Shown here: piece after piece, positions 8,402 through 17,049 of the stretch
How the letters are laid out: each line of letters begins with the position of its first letter
Numbering within the stretch: the first letter of the stretch is position 1
NCBI RefSeq assembly: GCF_000151205.2
Contig: NC_016051.1
Location: 1,798,001 to 1,862,000 of the forward strand
Source of the DNA: Thermococcus sp. AM4
GTDB taxonomy: Archaea > Methanobacteriota_B > Thermococci > Thermococcales > Thermococcaceae
Reading direction: 5' to 3'
DNA: 64,000 nucleotides
Made by a program: the position numbers and the translations under genes
The notes under the pieces: model-generated
What the model was told of the DNA's origin: nothing
What the model saw: the letters and a program-made list of their open reading frames with translations, nothing else
Databases searched by the model: none

Positions 8402-10296
8402 AGTGACACACCCCCAAGTATCAGAACCATTACCAGGAGAGTTATGGCGGAGGTTACCATCATCAGGTCGGCTTGATATGACCGCACCTCGTACAGAACC
8501 GCGAGTTTTCTTGTGGCTTTCCAGATCGAGCTCACCACTCTCCCCGCCCATCCGCCTAGGGAGTAGACTTCCTTAAACTCCTCCTCAAAGGAAGCGTAGT
8601 AGGAACTCGCCGGGAGGCGCATGGCGAGTGACTTTCTCGTTCCGGTTGTCCAGACCGGCAGGGCAATCTTGGAGTATGTTACAGCCAGTAGTGCCATTCC
8701 AAGAGACAGGAGGACAATGAAAATCGCCAGCGGTTCAATGTTTCCGGTGTTGGGGACAACGACCCCGGGGAACGTTTTCAGCGCCGGAGCTTTAACGCCC
8801 AGGAACGTTAGAGCTTTTGATATAAGACTGAGCGGTAGTTTGGGATAGATTCCGAAGACGAAACAGATGAACGCTAGTATTCCCTGCGGAATCCACATCG
8901 TTGGAGGCACTTCTTTAACCTCAATGCTCTCCAAGGGAGGCCTTGTGAATATCGTCGTGAAGTATTTGACGAATGAAGCGGTGGTTACCGAGCTTATGAA
9001 CAGCGCGAAGGCCCCGAAGAGGGAGAGAACCGTTGATGTTGGAAGTGTTGAGACGTATATCATCCATTTGCTTACGAAACCGTTCAGCGGCGGCATTCCC
9101 GCTATTGAAAGTGCTCCAATGAGGGCTGTGAGGGCTGTTATCGGCATGAACTTTGCCAGTCCTCCGAGGTAGTCCAGATCCCTGCTCCCGGTTCTATAAA
9201 CAACCGAACCCGCCGTGAGGAAGAGGAGGCCTTTGAAAGCTGCGTGGTTTATTGCATGGTACAACGATGCGGCCAGTGCAACCGCCCCAAGGAGTGTGTC
9301 TCCAGTCGAGAGGAGGTATATTCCCGCCCCAAGAGCTAAGATTACATAGCCTATCTGCCCAACGCTGTGATACGCTAAAAGTCTCTTCGAGTCGGTCTGT
9401 TTGAGGGCGTACATTGTCCCGAAGAAAAGGGTCAGCGTGCCCATCAGGGCTATTCCCAGCCCGAGGTACTTATCGAGGGGCAGGAACTTGAGAAACACGA
9501 CGAACATCATATAAACTGGGAGTTTTATCATGACTCCGCTGAGCAGGGCTGAGACGTTGCTTGGGGCCTCGGGGTGAGCGTCTGGAAGCCACGAGTGGAA
9601 GGGCACCATGGCGGCTTTAACTCCGAGTCCCACCAGCATGCCCGTTGCTATGGCGTAGGTTTCCACCGGGTGGTGGAGGAGATAAGACGGCAGAACCTGA
9701 GATATCCCAGAGTAGTCCGCCGTACCGGCCGTTTTGATTATCATGACGATTATCGCCAGTAGCATGAAGTCTGCCCCTGCCTTGGTCATGCAGAAGTACT
9801 TGAAAGCGGCCCTAACCGCCTTTTCGTTTCTTTCAAACGCCACCAGGAACTGGGAGAAGAGGGTCATCAGTTCCCAGAAGATTATAAACCAGAGGAGGTT
9901 CTGGGTCAGGAGAGTCAGCATCATAAACAGCAGGAAGAGGGGATAGCTGACGTTGTAGAGCCTCGTGTCCTTTTTGTACATCCCCATATAGCTAATGCCG
10001 TAAAGGGAAGCCGAAAACGAGAGGACGCCGAGGATCAGCAGGAAAAAAGCTGACAGAGGGGTTATTTTGAGAGTCAATGACCCCAAGGACCCTATCATGC
10101 CGCTTTCCCGTTCAAATAAGTTGAGTGCAACTGAGGGTGGGTTGTTTGTAAACCCGAGGATTCCAAGGTAGCATATCCCAAGGGATGCTAATGCTGAGAT
10201 CAGATTCACAACCTTTGTCATTATCCTTCCGCCGGAGAGCAATCCGATTAATGCCGCAAAAACTAAGAGGAGAACAATAGGGGCAAGGTACGTCAT
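8398..10296 (-). CDS. Hydrogenase proton/ion-translocating subunit (NuoL/HyfB/CooM-like)
   Basis: This 632-residue polytopic protein belongs to the NuoL/M/N-MrpA/D superfamily. Conserved parts are FIIFWELMTLFSQFLV, AAMVPFHSWLPDAHPEAPS and the Lys/His helix with AAFKGLLFLTAGS. It is shorter than Rhodospirillum CooM, which carries extra domains. Start ATG at 10296 overlaps the upstream CooT-like stop (ATGA) and follows GGGAGGTGA. It likely couples H2 evolution to ion transport together with the downstream Mrp module. Confidence 0.92.
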   Translation of the reverse strand: MTYLAPIVLLLVFAALIGLLSGGRIMTKVVNLISALASLGICYLGILGFTNNPPSVALNLFERESGMIGSLGSLTLKITPLSAFFLLILGVLSFSASLYGISYMGMYKKDTRLYNVSYPLFLLFMMLTLLTQNLLWFIIFWELMTLFSQFLVAFERNEKAVRAAFKYFCMTKAGADFMLLAIIVMIIKTAGTADYSGISQVLPSYLLHHPVETYAIATGMLVGLGVKAAMVPFHSWLPDAHPEAPSNVSALLSGVMIKLPVYMMFVVFLKFLPLDKYLGLGIALMGTLTLFFGTMYALKQTDSKRLLAYHSVGQIGYVILALGAGIYLLSTGDTLLGAVALAASLYHAINHAAFKGLLFLTAGSVVYRTGSRDLDYLGGLAKFMPITALTALIGALSIAGMPPLNGFVSKWMIYVSTLPTSTVLSLFGAFALFISSVTTASFVKYFTTIFTRPPLESIEVKEVPPTMWIPQGILAFICFVFGIYPKLPLSLISKALTFLGVKAPALKTFPGVVVPNTGNIEPLAIFIVLLSLGMALLAVTYSKIALPVWTTGTRKSLAMRLPASSYYASFEEEFKEVYSLGGWAGRVVSSIWKATRKLAVLYEVRSYQADLMMVTSAITLLVMVLILGGVSL

Positions 10297-10493
10297 TGGC
10301 TCACCTCCCTCAGGAATATTCTGTGAGAGACGAAGTCGATGCTTTCTACCTTGCATCCATGAAGGGTTTTCCTGTTGCCCATGATGTCCATGATTTCTAT
10401 TCTCCCGTCGTCCTTAACATCCATCAGAACAACATCCGTCATTATCACCTCGGCCCCGTTTCCGTTGAGGAGTATAACCCTTGACTGGCACAT
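10293..10493 (-). CDS. cooT: CooT-family small protein (second copy)
   Basis: A 66-residue protein beginning MCQSRVILLNG, then VIMTDVVLMDV. This matches the short CooT family: a start followed directly by Cys, a small beta fold, and Ni(II) binding in characterised members. The start at 10493 is set by GAGGTGA at the right distance. It follows the first copy with a 5-base gap. CooT proteins are linked to Ni supply to CO dehydrogenase; that role is inferred here from family and neighbourhood. Confidence 0.72.
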   Translation of the reverse strand: MCQSRVILLNGNGAEVIMTDVVLMDVKDDGRIEIMDIMGNRKTLHGCKVESIDFVSHRIFLREVSQ

Positions 10494-10498
10494 CGGGC

Positions 10499-10690
10499 TC
10501 ACCTCAGTTTTAGGTATATAACGTGGTGCATGAAGTCAATGCTATCTATCTCATAGTCCTCGAACACCATTTCCTCCCCGTGGAGGTTTCTTAGAACTGG
10601 CTTCCCATCCTTGAAGTACAGGAGAATGACATCTACCATAACCACCTCTTCTCTTTCCCCCTCGACTACTACCGCCTTTGCCTCGCACAT
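10499..10690 (-). CDS. cooT: CooT-family small protein (first copy)
   Basis: A 63-residue protein starting MCEAKAVVVEG, then VVMVDVILLYF, parallel in layout to the next gene. I prefer the ATG at 10690 because the conserved Cys is then residue 2 and GGGTGAT is suitably spaced; in-frame starts at 10696 and 10699 lie too close to it. It follows the cooC stop by 5 bases. The two copies share the layout but are diverged, so this is an old duplication. Confidence 0.72.
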   Translation of the reverse strand: MCEAKAVVVEGEREEVVMVDVILLYFKDGKPVLRNLHGEEMVFEDYEIDSIDFMHHVIYLKLR

Positions 10691-10695
10691 TTTCA

Positions 10696-11505
10696 TCACC
10701 CGACCTTCGATCTTCGTTTCAGGCTCAGTATTCTTTTTGCCGGGGACATTGCATCTCTGTACACAGTGGAATCCTTCGGGATGGAATCCACTCCAAGTCC
10801 GGAGTTATCGGCTTTCACCACATTTTCGTCGAAGCTTATCGTGCAGTAGGGGATTGCATCATCGGAGAAGACCTTCCCGTAAAGCCGGGATGCTTCCATA
10901 GTGTTCCGAACTTTGTTTATGACGAGCAGGAGCTTTGAAATCTTAAGCTCCCGACCCATCCTCAGGAGTTTTTTTGCTATCATGAGGGATTTGAGCGTAG
11001 GCTCAGCAACGCATATCATTATATCGAACTTCTCGGCAAGTCCCCTTCCAAACACCTCGGCACCGGCCTCACTATCGACTATCACGATATCCCTCTCTTT
11101 GAGGAGGACATGGGTTAGAAAAGCCCGTGCGAGCGCTATCGATGGGCACATACAGCCCTCCTTTGGCTGGTCAATACTTCCCACAACGACCAGACTGAGG
11201 TTTGGCCTTATTCTTATTCCGTACTTATCAACGAGGTCGTCCACCTTTGGGGTGAGCGAGAAAATAACTCCCCATCCGGAGCCAGGTCTCGCTCCCGTTC
11301 TCTCCTCAGCGAGTTCTTCATTCCTTGAAAGCGGCACTATCTCAAGGGCTTTCTCATAGGGAATCCCGAGGCTCTGGGCCAGGTTCGGAACCGAGTCGGT
11401 ATCTAAGCATAAAACGCTGTAGCCCTCATCCGCGAGTATGTGGGCCAGCAACGCTGAGACCGTGGTCTTTCCGACTCCCCCTTTTCCAGCGACGAGAATC
11501 TTCAC
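10696..11505 (-). CDS. cooC: CO dehydrogenase nickel-insertion ATPase CooC
   Basis: A 269-residue MinD/ParA-type P-loop ATPase that inserts Ni into the C-cluster of CO dehydrogenase. The deviant Walker A GKGGVGKTT lies at about residue 8. The CMCPS motif near residue 115 supplies the CxC metal site known for CooC dimers. IVIVDSEAG is the switch/Walker B region. The GTG at 11505 is preferred as start: GGAGGTGA sits just upstream, and the ATG at 11520 overlaps that ribosome site. Confidence 0.93.
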   Translation of the reverse strand: MKILVAGKGGVGKTTVSALLAHILADEGYSVLCLDTDSVPNLAQSLGIPYEKALEIVPLSRNEELAEERTGARPGSGWGVIFSLTPKVDDLVDKYGIRIRPNLSLVVVGSIDQPKEGCMCPSIALARAFLTHVLLKERDIVIVDSEAGAEVFGRGLAEKFDIMICVAEPTLKSLMIAKKLLRMGRELKISKLLLVINKVRNTMEASRLYGKVFSDDAIPYCTISFDENVVKADNSGLGVDSIPKDSTVYRDAMSPAKRILSLKRRSKVG

Positions 11506-11544
11506 GGCTGTCACCTCCATTAAGAAAAATTGGACAAAAATAAA

Positions 11545-13443
11545 TCAAAGGGGCCATCCAAGCTTCTTCCTCTTTTCGAGGATGACGTTGTATATTGTTT
11601 CAGCGGCCTTCACTGGATCTGGCTCCACGTAGAACTTTCCTCCGATAATGTCCTCAACGTCCTCCGTCAGAATCTTGGCCACTTTCTGGCTTCCCATTAC
11701 AGGTGGGACAACGCCAAGGTGAGTGAACACACCGCTGGCCACGAAGTATGTTCCTATTGAGACTGCCTTTTCACTCATCCACTCAGGAGCTGAACCCGCG
11801 GCCGGGAGGTCCGAGATGTCAACCCCCAAGGCATCTGCCAGCGCTCCGAGGGCTATCAGTATCCTCGAACAGTCAACGCAGCTGCCCATGTGGAGGCACG
11901 GCGGAATGTTCAGTGCCTCACATATCTTCTTCAGGCCAGGGCCGGCAAGGTCGACCGCCTTCGGAGACATCAGGCCTTCCATGGCCGCCGCTATCGACCA
12001 GCATCCGGTTCCTACAACGAGCACGTCCCTCTTTATGAGCTCCTTCGCAAGGGTAACGTGGCTGTAATTGTGTTTGACCTTCGGGTTGTTACAGCCGACT
12101 ATTCCGACGATGCCCTTTATGGTTCCATCCCTCAGGGCGTTGATGAGAGGTTCAAGCGTTCCGCCGAGGGCTTCAACTATGGCCTCGACGCTAAAGCCGG
12201 CTATGGCCTCCATCTTGTGCTTGGGGATGTGTACCCTGTCCCTCGGTCTGTTCGGGTAGTTTTCAATCGCTATTCTGACAATCTCCTTCGCTATTTCGTC
12301 AGCCTTCTCGGCGTTAAATTCTATGTGAACGGCCCCCGGAATGTGGCCCTTCGGTTCAGTCGTTATGACCTTGGTGTGGTAGCACTGGGCAACGTCAACT
12401 ATCGCTGGCATTATACACTGGTAGTCGACTATTATGGCCTCAACCGCACCGGTTATTATCGCCAGTTCCTGCATCAGGAAGCTTCCCGCTATTGGAACTC
12501 CGAGTCTCATGAGAACCTCGTTTCCTGTACAGCACATTCCGACGACGTTGACGCCTTTGGCCCCGTACTTCTTGGCGAACTTCTGCATCTCCTCGCTCAT
12601 GGCTATCTCTGCGATTTTTGTTGAGAGTATCGGGTTGTGTCCGTGGACTACTATGTTGACGTAATCTTCCTTGAGGACACCGAGGTTTGCCTCGGCCTTC
12701 AACGGCTTCGGCGTCCCAAAGAGTATGTCGCTCAGGTAAGTGGCCATCATTGAGCCGCTCCATCCATCGGCGAGGGAGGTCCGTATACCATGGAGGAGCA
12801 GCGAGACCGGGTCGGCATCGACACCGATGTGCGTCCGGTGCATGCACTCACAGACTTCCCTGTCTATGGCCCTTGGGAGAACACCGGCCTTCTCCCAGAC
12901 CTTGATCCTCTTTTTCGGAGCGAGGGCAAGCATCCTGAGAGGCTCGTCTCCCGGTTTTCCAAACTCCCATTCAAGTACTTCGGCGAGCTCTCTCGCTATC
13001 TCGTGTTCGTCCTTGCCCTCCGTGCTGATTCCCAGAGTCTCGGCAAGTGACTTGAGCTTCTCAACGTCGGTCAGCTTGTAGTACTGAAACCTTCCCTCTG
13101 CCACTCCCTTGAAGACCTCAACCACGTCCCTGGCGTGGTCGCTGTGGGCTGCCGCACCCGCGGCTATCATTCTCAGTAGGTTCCTTGCAACGATTGTGTC
13201 CGCTCCTGCTCCACAGACACCTTTTGTTGGTCCCGAACCGAATGGGTCAATCCTGCACGGCCCCATTGCACAGTTCCTACAGCAAACTCCGAGTTGTCCA
13301 AAGGCACACTGGGGTTGTTGCTCTAAGAGGCGGTGCCAAGCGGTCTTTATGCCTTCCTCTTCGGCCTTCTCAATCAGCTCGGCAACACCCTTGGTTGCCG
13401 AAACTCCCTTTGCGGGAACACGATACTTTATGTATTCGGCCAT
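11545..13443 (-). CDS. cooS: Carbon monoxide dehydrogenase catalytic subunit
   Basis: A 632-residue monofunctional Ni-Fe-S CO dehydrogenase: CO + H2O to CO2 + 2 H+ + 2 e-. The N-terminal Cys clusters for the D and B clusters are in FGQLGVCCRNCAMGPCRIDP (about residues 47-66). C-cluster region features are ECMHRTHIGVDADP (about 205), VVGMCCTGNEVL, IVGIVGCNN, GTGCWSIAAAM and HMGSCVDCSR. The start ATG at 13443 follows GAGGGGGTG. It is 14 bases after cooF and 39 before cooC. The full set of recognisable motifs suggests an active enzyme. Confidence 0.96.
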   Translation of the reverse strand: MAEYIKYRVPAKGVSATKGVAELIEKAEEEGIKTAWHRLLEQQPQCAFGQLGVCCRNCAMGPCRIDPFGSGPTKGVCGAGADTIVARNLLRMIAAGAAAHSDHARDVVEVFKGVAEGRFQYYKLTDVEKLKSLAETLGISTEGKDEHEIARELAEVLEWEFGKPGDEPLRMLALAPKKRIKVWEKAGVLPRAIDREVCECMHRTHIGVDADPVSLLLHGIRTSLADGWSGSMMATYLSDILFGTPKPLKAEANLGVLKEDYVNIVVHGHNPILSTKIAEIAMSEEMQKFAKKYGAKGVNVVGMCCTGNEVLMRLGVPIAGSFLMQELAIITGAVEAIIVDYQCIMPAIVDVAQCYHTKVITTEPKGHIPGAVHIEFNAEKADEIAKEIVRIAIENYPNRPRDRVHIPKHKMEAIAGFSVEAIVEALGGTLEPLINALRDGTIKGIVGIVGCNNPKVKHNYSHVTLAKELIKRDVLVVGTGCWSIAAAMEGLMSPKAVDLAGPGLKKICEALNIPPCLHMGSCVDCSRILIALGALADALGVDISDLPAAGSAPEWMSEKAVSIGTYFVASGVFTHLGVVPPVMGSQKVAKILTEDVEDIIGGKFYVEPDPVKAAETIYNVILEKRKKLGWPL

Positions 13444-13457
13444 ATCATAACACCCCC

Positions 13458-14093
13458 TCAATACCACCTAACAGAAGTGTACATCCTGTAGAGGTCCATG
13501 GGCTTAACAGGCCCTTCCTCCTTCTTCTCGACGATGGGCTTTACGTACACCATGCCAGGAACCTTCATTCCGGAAATCAGGTTCTCAGCCTTTTCCGTTC
13601 TGACCTCATCAAGGATGTCGCTGAGCCGCCCGAACTTCATCGCTCCGGTTGGGCATGCTTCGACGCACGCTGGAAGTTTACCTTCCCTAATGCGCTCGAC
13701 GCACGAATCGCATTTCAAAACTACCTTGTATTCTGGCTCGTATTTTGGATGACCAAAGGGACATGCCATCACGCACATAAGGCATCCAATGCACATGTTC
13801 GGGTTCAAAACAACGAAACCTTCCTCGGTCTTGGAGATTGCTCCCGTTGGGCACGCCTTCATACAGGGGGCATCCTCACAGTGCTGGCATCTCATTGGGA
13901 CATTGAAGAAGTCGGCAACGACGACCTTCAGTCTTGGTTTCGGCTTTGGTTTCTCCTGAATTGCCCCAAATAGTGTCTTGCTCATGGAATGCTCGATGGC
14001 ACATGCCATTTCGCACGCTCTGCACCCCATGCACTTGGAGGGATCTATATAGACCGTCAGCCTGTCCGTTGCAGGCGACAGTATAGAATCCAT
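13458..14093 (-). CDS. cooF: CooF-like ferredoxin, electron carrier for CO dehydrogenase
   Basis: A 211-residue polyferredoxin with four [4Fe-4S]-type Cys groups: CMGCRACEMACAIEH, CQHCEDAPCMKACP, CIGCLMCVMACPFGHP and CDSCVERIREGKLPACVEACP. It takes electrons from CooS and passes them to the hydrogenase. The start ATG at 14093 follows GAGGTGAT; an upstream open stretch to 14204 crosses the promoter and is not coding. It is probably the first gene of the structural operon, with its own promoter and inverted repeat upstream. Confidence 0.93.
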   Translation of the reverse strand: MDSILSPATDRLTVYIDPSKCMGCRACEMACAIEHSMSKTLFGAIQEKPKPKPRLKVVVADFFNVPMRCQHCEDAPCMKACPTGAISKTEEGFVVLNPNMCIGCLMCVMACPFGHPKYEPEYKVVLKCDSCVERIREGKLPACVEACPTGAMKFGRLSDILDEVRTEKAENLISGMKVPGMVYVKPIVEKKEEGPVKPMDLYRMYTSVRWY

Positions 14094-14103
14094 TGTTATC
14101 ACC

Positions 14104-14195
14104 TCAATCTTTAGGTTAAACAAAACAGATAAAAGGAAGTCGTGTTCGGGAATCAGGACATTAACAGCCATTGTTTCTCTAAATTCAGAACACGA
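14104..14195 (-). promoter_or_regulatory. cooF promoter with inverted repeat, candidate CorR operator
   Basis: Reading the minus strand, a perfect 8-base inverted repeat TCGTGTTC (14188-14195) and GAACACGA (14140-14147) is separated by about 40 bases. The proximal half ends just upstream of a TATA-like CCTTTTATC (14128-14136). Transcription would start about 14104, just before the cooF ribosome site. The position, upstream of BRE/TATA, suits an activator. CorQR is the natural candidate, by analogy with T. onnurineus. Confidence 0.5.
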
Positions 14196-14230
14196 GACTT
14201 TCACTTGGGATTATAACTAATGGGCGTCCT

Positions 14231-15358
14231 TCACGTGTATAGAGAGAGGAGTACCTTTTCCCTGACCCTGCGGTATTCTTCTAAAATGTCTCGTGCGAAT
14301 CCCGTCAAAACAGTTATACCCTTCTTTCTGCCCCCTCTCACGGTTATTAGTAGGGACATGCCAAGCTTGTACTCAAGTTCCTTTATTCTTTCCCAGTACG
14401 TTGAGGGGGAGACACCAATGGCTTTGCACGCAGCCCTGAAGGACTTTAGCTGGGAAATAAGCTCAAGAAGTTCCATGATGTCTGAAGGTATCTCAACTCC
14501 ATCCCGCGTTACAAAGGAAACTTTGACTTTGGGGGTTAGCTGAAGGGCATTTTGACTCAACGGGCATGGAGAAAAGAGCATCTTCCTGAGGTACTCAGTC
14601 GATATGTGGCGGTAGTTGATACTGAGCTTTGAGTGGGGGCATTTGGAAACATTGCCGTAGGGGTTTACATAAATGGTCTTGCAATTCTCTGAGGATGGAG
14701 ACGTCAGCAAGGTCACAGGATAGTCATCAAAGAAAACCTTAAGGGCATGATAGATATACTTTATCCCATAGTGTAGGCCCACCTCGGTGTTTTCCCTCTT
14801 CGCAAGTTTTTTCAGAAATTCCTCTGTTGGGGCTTTCTCATAGAATCTCGGCCCCACGGTTATTCTGAGTCCAAGTCTGCGGCAGATACCAATCAGGGAA
14901 AGTATCTCTGCAAAATCAAAACTCGATCCTAACGGTATGTACGCTTCAATGTTATCGACACCAAAGGACAGCAGGTTTTTTATCGTCTGAATTGACGACA
15001 TCATGGCCTTTTGAGAGTCCACCAAGATGATGAGGGCATGCACATTATCTGAAATTTTTTTAAGTTGACCGCTTCGAGCAACGTTCTTTAATCCCGGGAT
15101 TGTTATGAACATATCAATACGATCGCATATTTCTTGGGTTTTATTTACTATAACGTCTATCTTTGGATGGGAGAAGGGGTTGGGGCACGTTATAACACAC
15201 TCATCAAACCTGAAGCCATCTAGGTTCTCGGCCAAGATATCTACTACCTCAGGGGGTAGCATCACCCCTGTACACCCAAACTTCTCCCTCCATGGACAGA
15301 TCAAACAACCTCCGTCACATTTAGTGGAGGGTTGGATTACCAACAGGCTCATACCCAT
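14231..15358 (-). CDS. corR: CorR-like CO regulator: radical-SAM-like domain plus LysR-type HTH
   Basis: A 375-residue protein. The C-terminal 90 residues are a LysR/ModE-type helix-turn-helix (LKSFRAACKAIGVSPSTYWERI, split around residue 310), matching CorR of T. onnurineus, a regulator needed for CO growth. The N-terminal 280 residues carry KCDGGCLICPW, an exact CxxxCxxC radical-SAM motif. Later Cys are in ENCKTIYVNPYGNVSKCPH and FSPCPL, resembling a SPASM-type accessory cluster. Start ATG 15358 overlaps the corQ stop. Whether it binds SAM or uses the cluster as a CO or redox sensor cannot be told. Confidence 0.8.
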   Translation of the reverse strand: MGMSLLVIQPSTKCDGGCLICPWREKFGCTGVMLPPEVVDILAENLDGFRFDECVITCPNPFSHPKIDVIVNKTQEICDRIDMFITIPGLKNVARSGQLKKISDNVHALIILVDSQKAMMSSIQTIKNLLSFGVDNIEAYIPLGSSFDFAEILSLIGICRRLGLRITVGPRFYEKAPTEEFLKKLAKRENTEVGLHYGIKYIYHALKVFFDDYPVTLLTSPSSENCKTIYVNPYGNVSKCPHSKLSINYRHISTEYLRKMLFSPCPLSQNALQLTPKVKVSFVTRDGVEIPSDIMELLELISQLKSFRAACKAIGVSPSTYWERIKELEYKLGMSLLITVRGGRKKGITVLTGFARDILEEYRRVREKVLLSLYT

Positions 15359-15927
15359 CACTCGAATACCACTTCAAATCCGCAGAAATGATTGCCTAAT
15401 CCCCAGCAGTATACTTCCCTTGTAATGTTCTTGCCGATAAGAGCCTCCATGACTCCTTGGATGAAGCCGGCTTCAAAGTCGCAGAGGGTTCTCCCAACGG
15501 GCTTGATGTTGTAACAGCTTATGCACTCATAGAGGTTAACTTTCATGCGGTTGAAGGATTCTTCGATGATATCGACTATTCCAAGTTTCTGCTTCAGAAA
15601 CACCCTCGGGAGGTCGTCTATGCTCCTGATTTCGCTGGTCTCAACAAGTTTACGGGCTAAGTTATATCCTGCACCCCTGAGAATGAGTGTCCTCAGGGAG
15701 GGACTGTATTTGAGCATACCGTATGAGATCATCCTAAAAGTCCTCACGTACGTGGGATCTTCTGGGGATAATCTCACAAAGAACGGCCTTTTTACGTTGA
15801 AGTACACCGCCGGTTCAAGCTCGGAATATTCCACTTTTTCGGGGGTCTTTTTTTGTTTCTTTTCTTCTTTGTACACCTCCCGCCACTTTTTCAGTAAGGG
15901 TTCAACTGAATACGTGATGTCTTCCAC
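15358..15927 (-). CDS. corQ: CorQ-like V4R-domain regulator
   Basis: A protein of about 189 residues with a C-terminal 4-vinyl-reductase (V4R) domain: CISCYNIKPVGRTLCDFEAGF near residue 140 (continuous over the region) and ITREVYCWGLGNHFCGF at the end. The four conserved Cys could bind a metal or small ligand. It is cotranscribed with corR (ATGA overlap). In T. onnurineus the CorQ/CorR pair activates the CODH cluster. The start is uncertain: GTG at 15927 has the best-spaced ribosome site (TTGGTG); GTG 15936 and TTG 15939 are alternatives. A TATA-like element lies around 15941-15955. Confidence 0.82.
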   Translation of the reverse strand: MEDITYSVEPLLKKWREVYKEEKKQKKTPEKVEYSELEPAVYFNVKRPFFVRLSPEDPTYVRTFRMISYGMLKYSPSLRTLILRGAGYNLARKLVETSEIRSIDDLPRVFLKQKLGIVDIIEESFNRMKVNLYECISCYNIKPVGRTLCDFEAGFIQGVMEALIGKNITREVYCWGLGNHFCGFEVVFE

Positions 15928-16110
15928 TTTTAACACCAAGATTATATGGCTAAATATTCAACTAAAACCTTTTTGGTTGTTATTTATCTTTGGATACTCC
16001 CTTCTGACGTTTGGTTAAGCAACTTTGCCAGCATTATTGGAAGCCAAAACTGTTACCATGCCTTTAATTTCAATGCCCAAAACATCTTTTCAAGCTTATT
16101 TTTCACCCAA

Positions 16111-17004
16111 TTACTCTGGAGTGTTCCTTACGGAGAGGGCCGTCATTACTGGGACGATGATTGGGGCGAGGGAGTAGGCTTTGACGCTCCATTTGTCCCT
16201 GAGCCGGATTCCGATGAGTTTGGGCAGGACTTTGACGATGGCTTCTATGACTGCGAGAATGCCGAGCGTTCCTACGAGCGTAGTTTTGAGGATTTTGGCG
16301 AGTATGTCGCCCAAGTAAGGCTCGAAGAATTGGCGGAATTGGTTGGTGGCCATGACGACGGTTATGGAGAGTATTATGAGCCAGAGGAGTTCGGGCCGGC
16401 GGATTTCCCGGAAGGATTGGAGGGTGTGGCTTAGATAGGAGCGTTCGGGTTTCTGGAATTCATACTCGGGGATTGTGTAGGCGACTATGAGCGTGGCTAT
16501 TTCGAGGATTAGGGTCAATGCTAAGGGGAGGGTGAATCCGTAGAGTTGGGCAAGGATTCCGCCGATGGCTACTGTGAGGGCGGAGAGGGGTAGGGTTATG
16601 GTTTTGATGTCTTTCATGAGTTGTCTATACTCTTTTTCTCTGCCGAGGTGTTTGAGGTTGTCGTATAACCATGCTTGGAGGCTTCCGCTGATGAATGCGA
16701 CTGCGAGGGGTGTTATTATTGAGTAAGCGATGAGCATTGGGAAGTTTTTGAGGAGTATGAGTATTATCGTGCCGATTGGGTAGAGGGCGAGGCCTGTGAG
16801 GACGCTGGTTTTTCTGCTTATTTTGTCGCCGACTACTCCGGTTGGGACTTCGAAGAGGAATGTTCCTATGGTTGCTATGGCCATTGCTGTGCCTATTTGG
16901 GCGTAGTTGAAGCCTTTGGTTAGGTAGTAGATGACGAGAATGTTTCCTACGAATCCAACGTTCATGAGGGCATAAAAGAGCTTGTATTTCCTAACCAGGC
17001 CCAC
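16111..17004 (-). CDS. MFS transporter, 3' truncated
   Basis: A major facilitator superfamily protein with MFS loop motif VPTGVVGDKISRKTS near residue 53. It has about 8-9 hydrophobic helices and stops at residue 297, while relatives have about 390-400 residues and 12 helices. The other two frames downstream of the stop do not restore transporter-like sequence. The loss coincides with the left limit of the corQR/CODH cluster, so the gene was probably cut when the cluster or a rearrangement arrived. GTG start at 17004 follows GGTGGATG. Function, if any, unknown. Confidence 0.65.
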   Translation of the reverse strand: MGLVRKYKLFYALMNVGFVGNILVIYYLTKGFNYAQIGTAMAIATIGTFLFEVPTGVVGDKISRKTSVLTGLALYPIGTIILILLKNFPMLIAYSIITPLAVAFISGSLQAWLYDNLKHLGREKEYRQLMKDIKTITLPLSALTVAIGGILAQLYGFTLPLALTLILEIATLIVAYTIPEYEFQKPERSYLSHTLQSFREIRRPELLWLIILSITVVMATNQFRQFFEPYLGDILAKILKTTLVGTLGILAVIEAIVKVLPKLIGIRLRDKWSVKAYSLAPIIVPVMTALSVRNTPE

Positions 17005-17049
17005 TTAACATCCACCGCCCAATTAAGGAGCAGGAAAAATAAAAAGTTA

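Noticed and set aside
14094-14204. N-terminal extension of CooF
   Set aside because: It covers the promoter and inverted repeat; the ATG at 14093 has the ribosome site and gives the conserved ferredoxin N-terminus.
15946-16434. Plus-strand open frame with an acidic product over the MFS gene
   Set aside because: It is antisense to the transporter gene and starts in a non-coding gap without a ribosome site.
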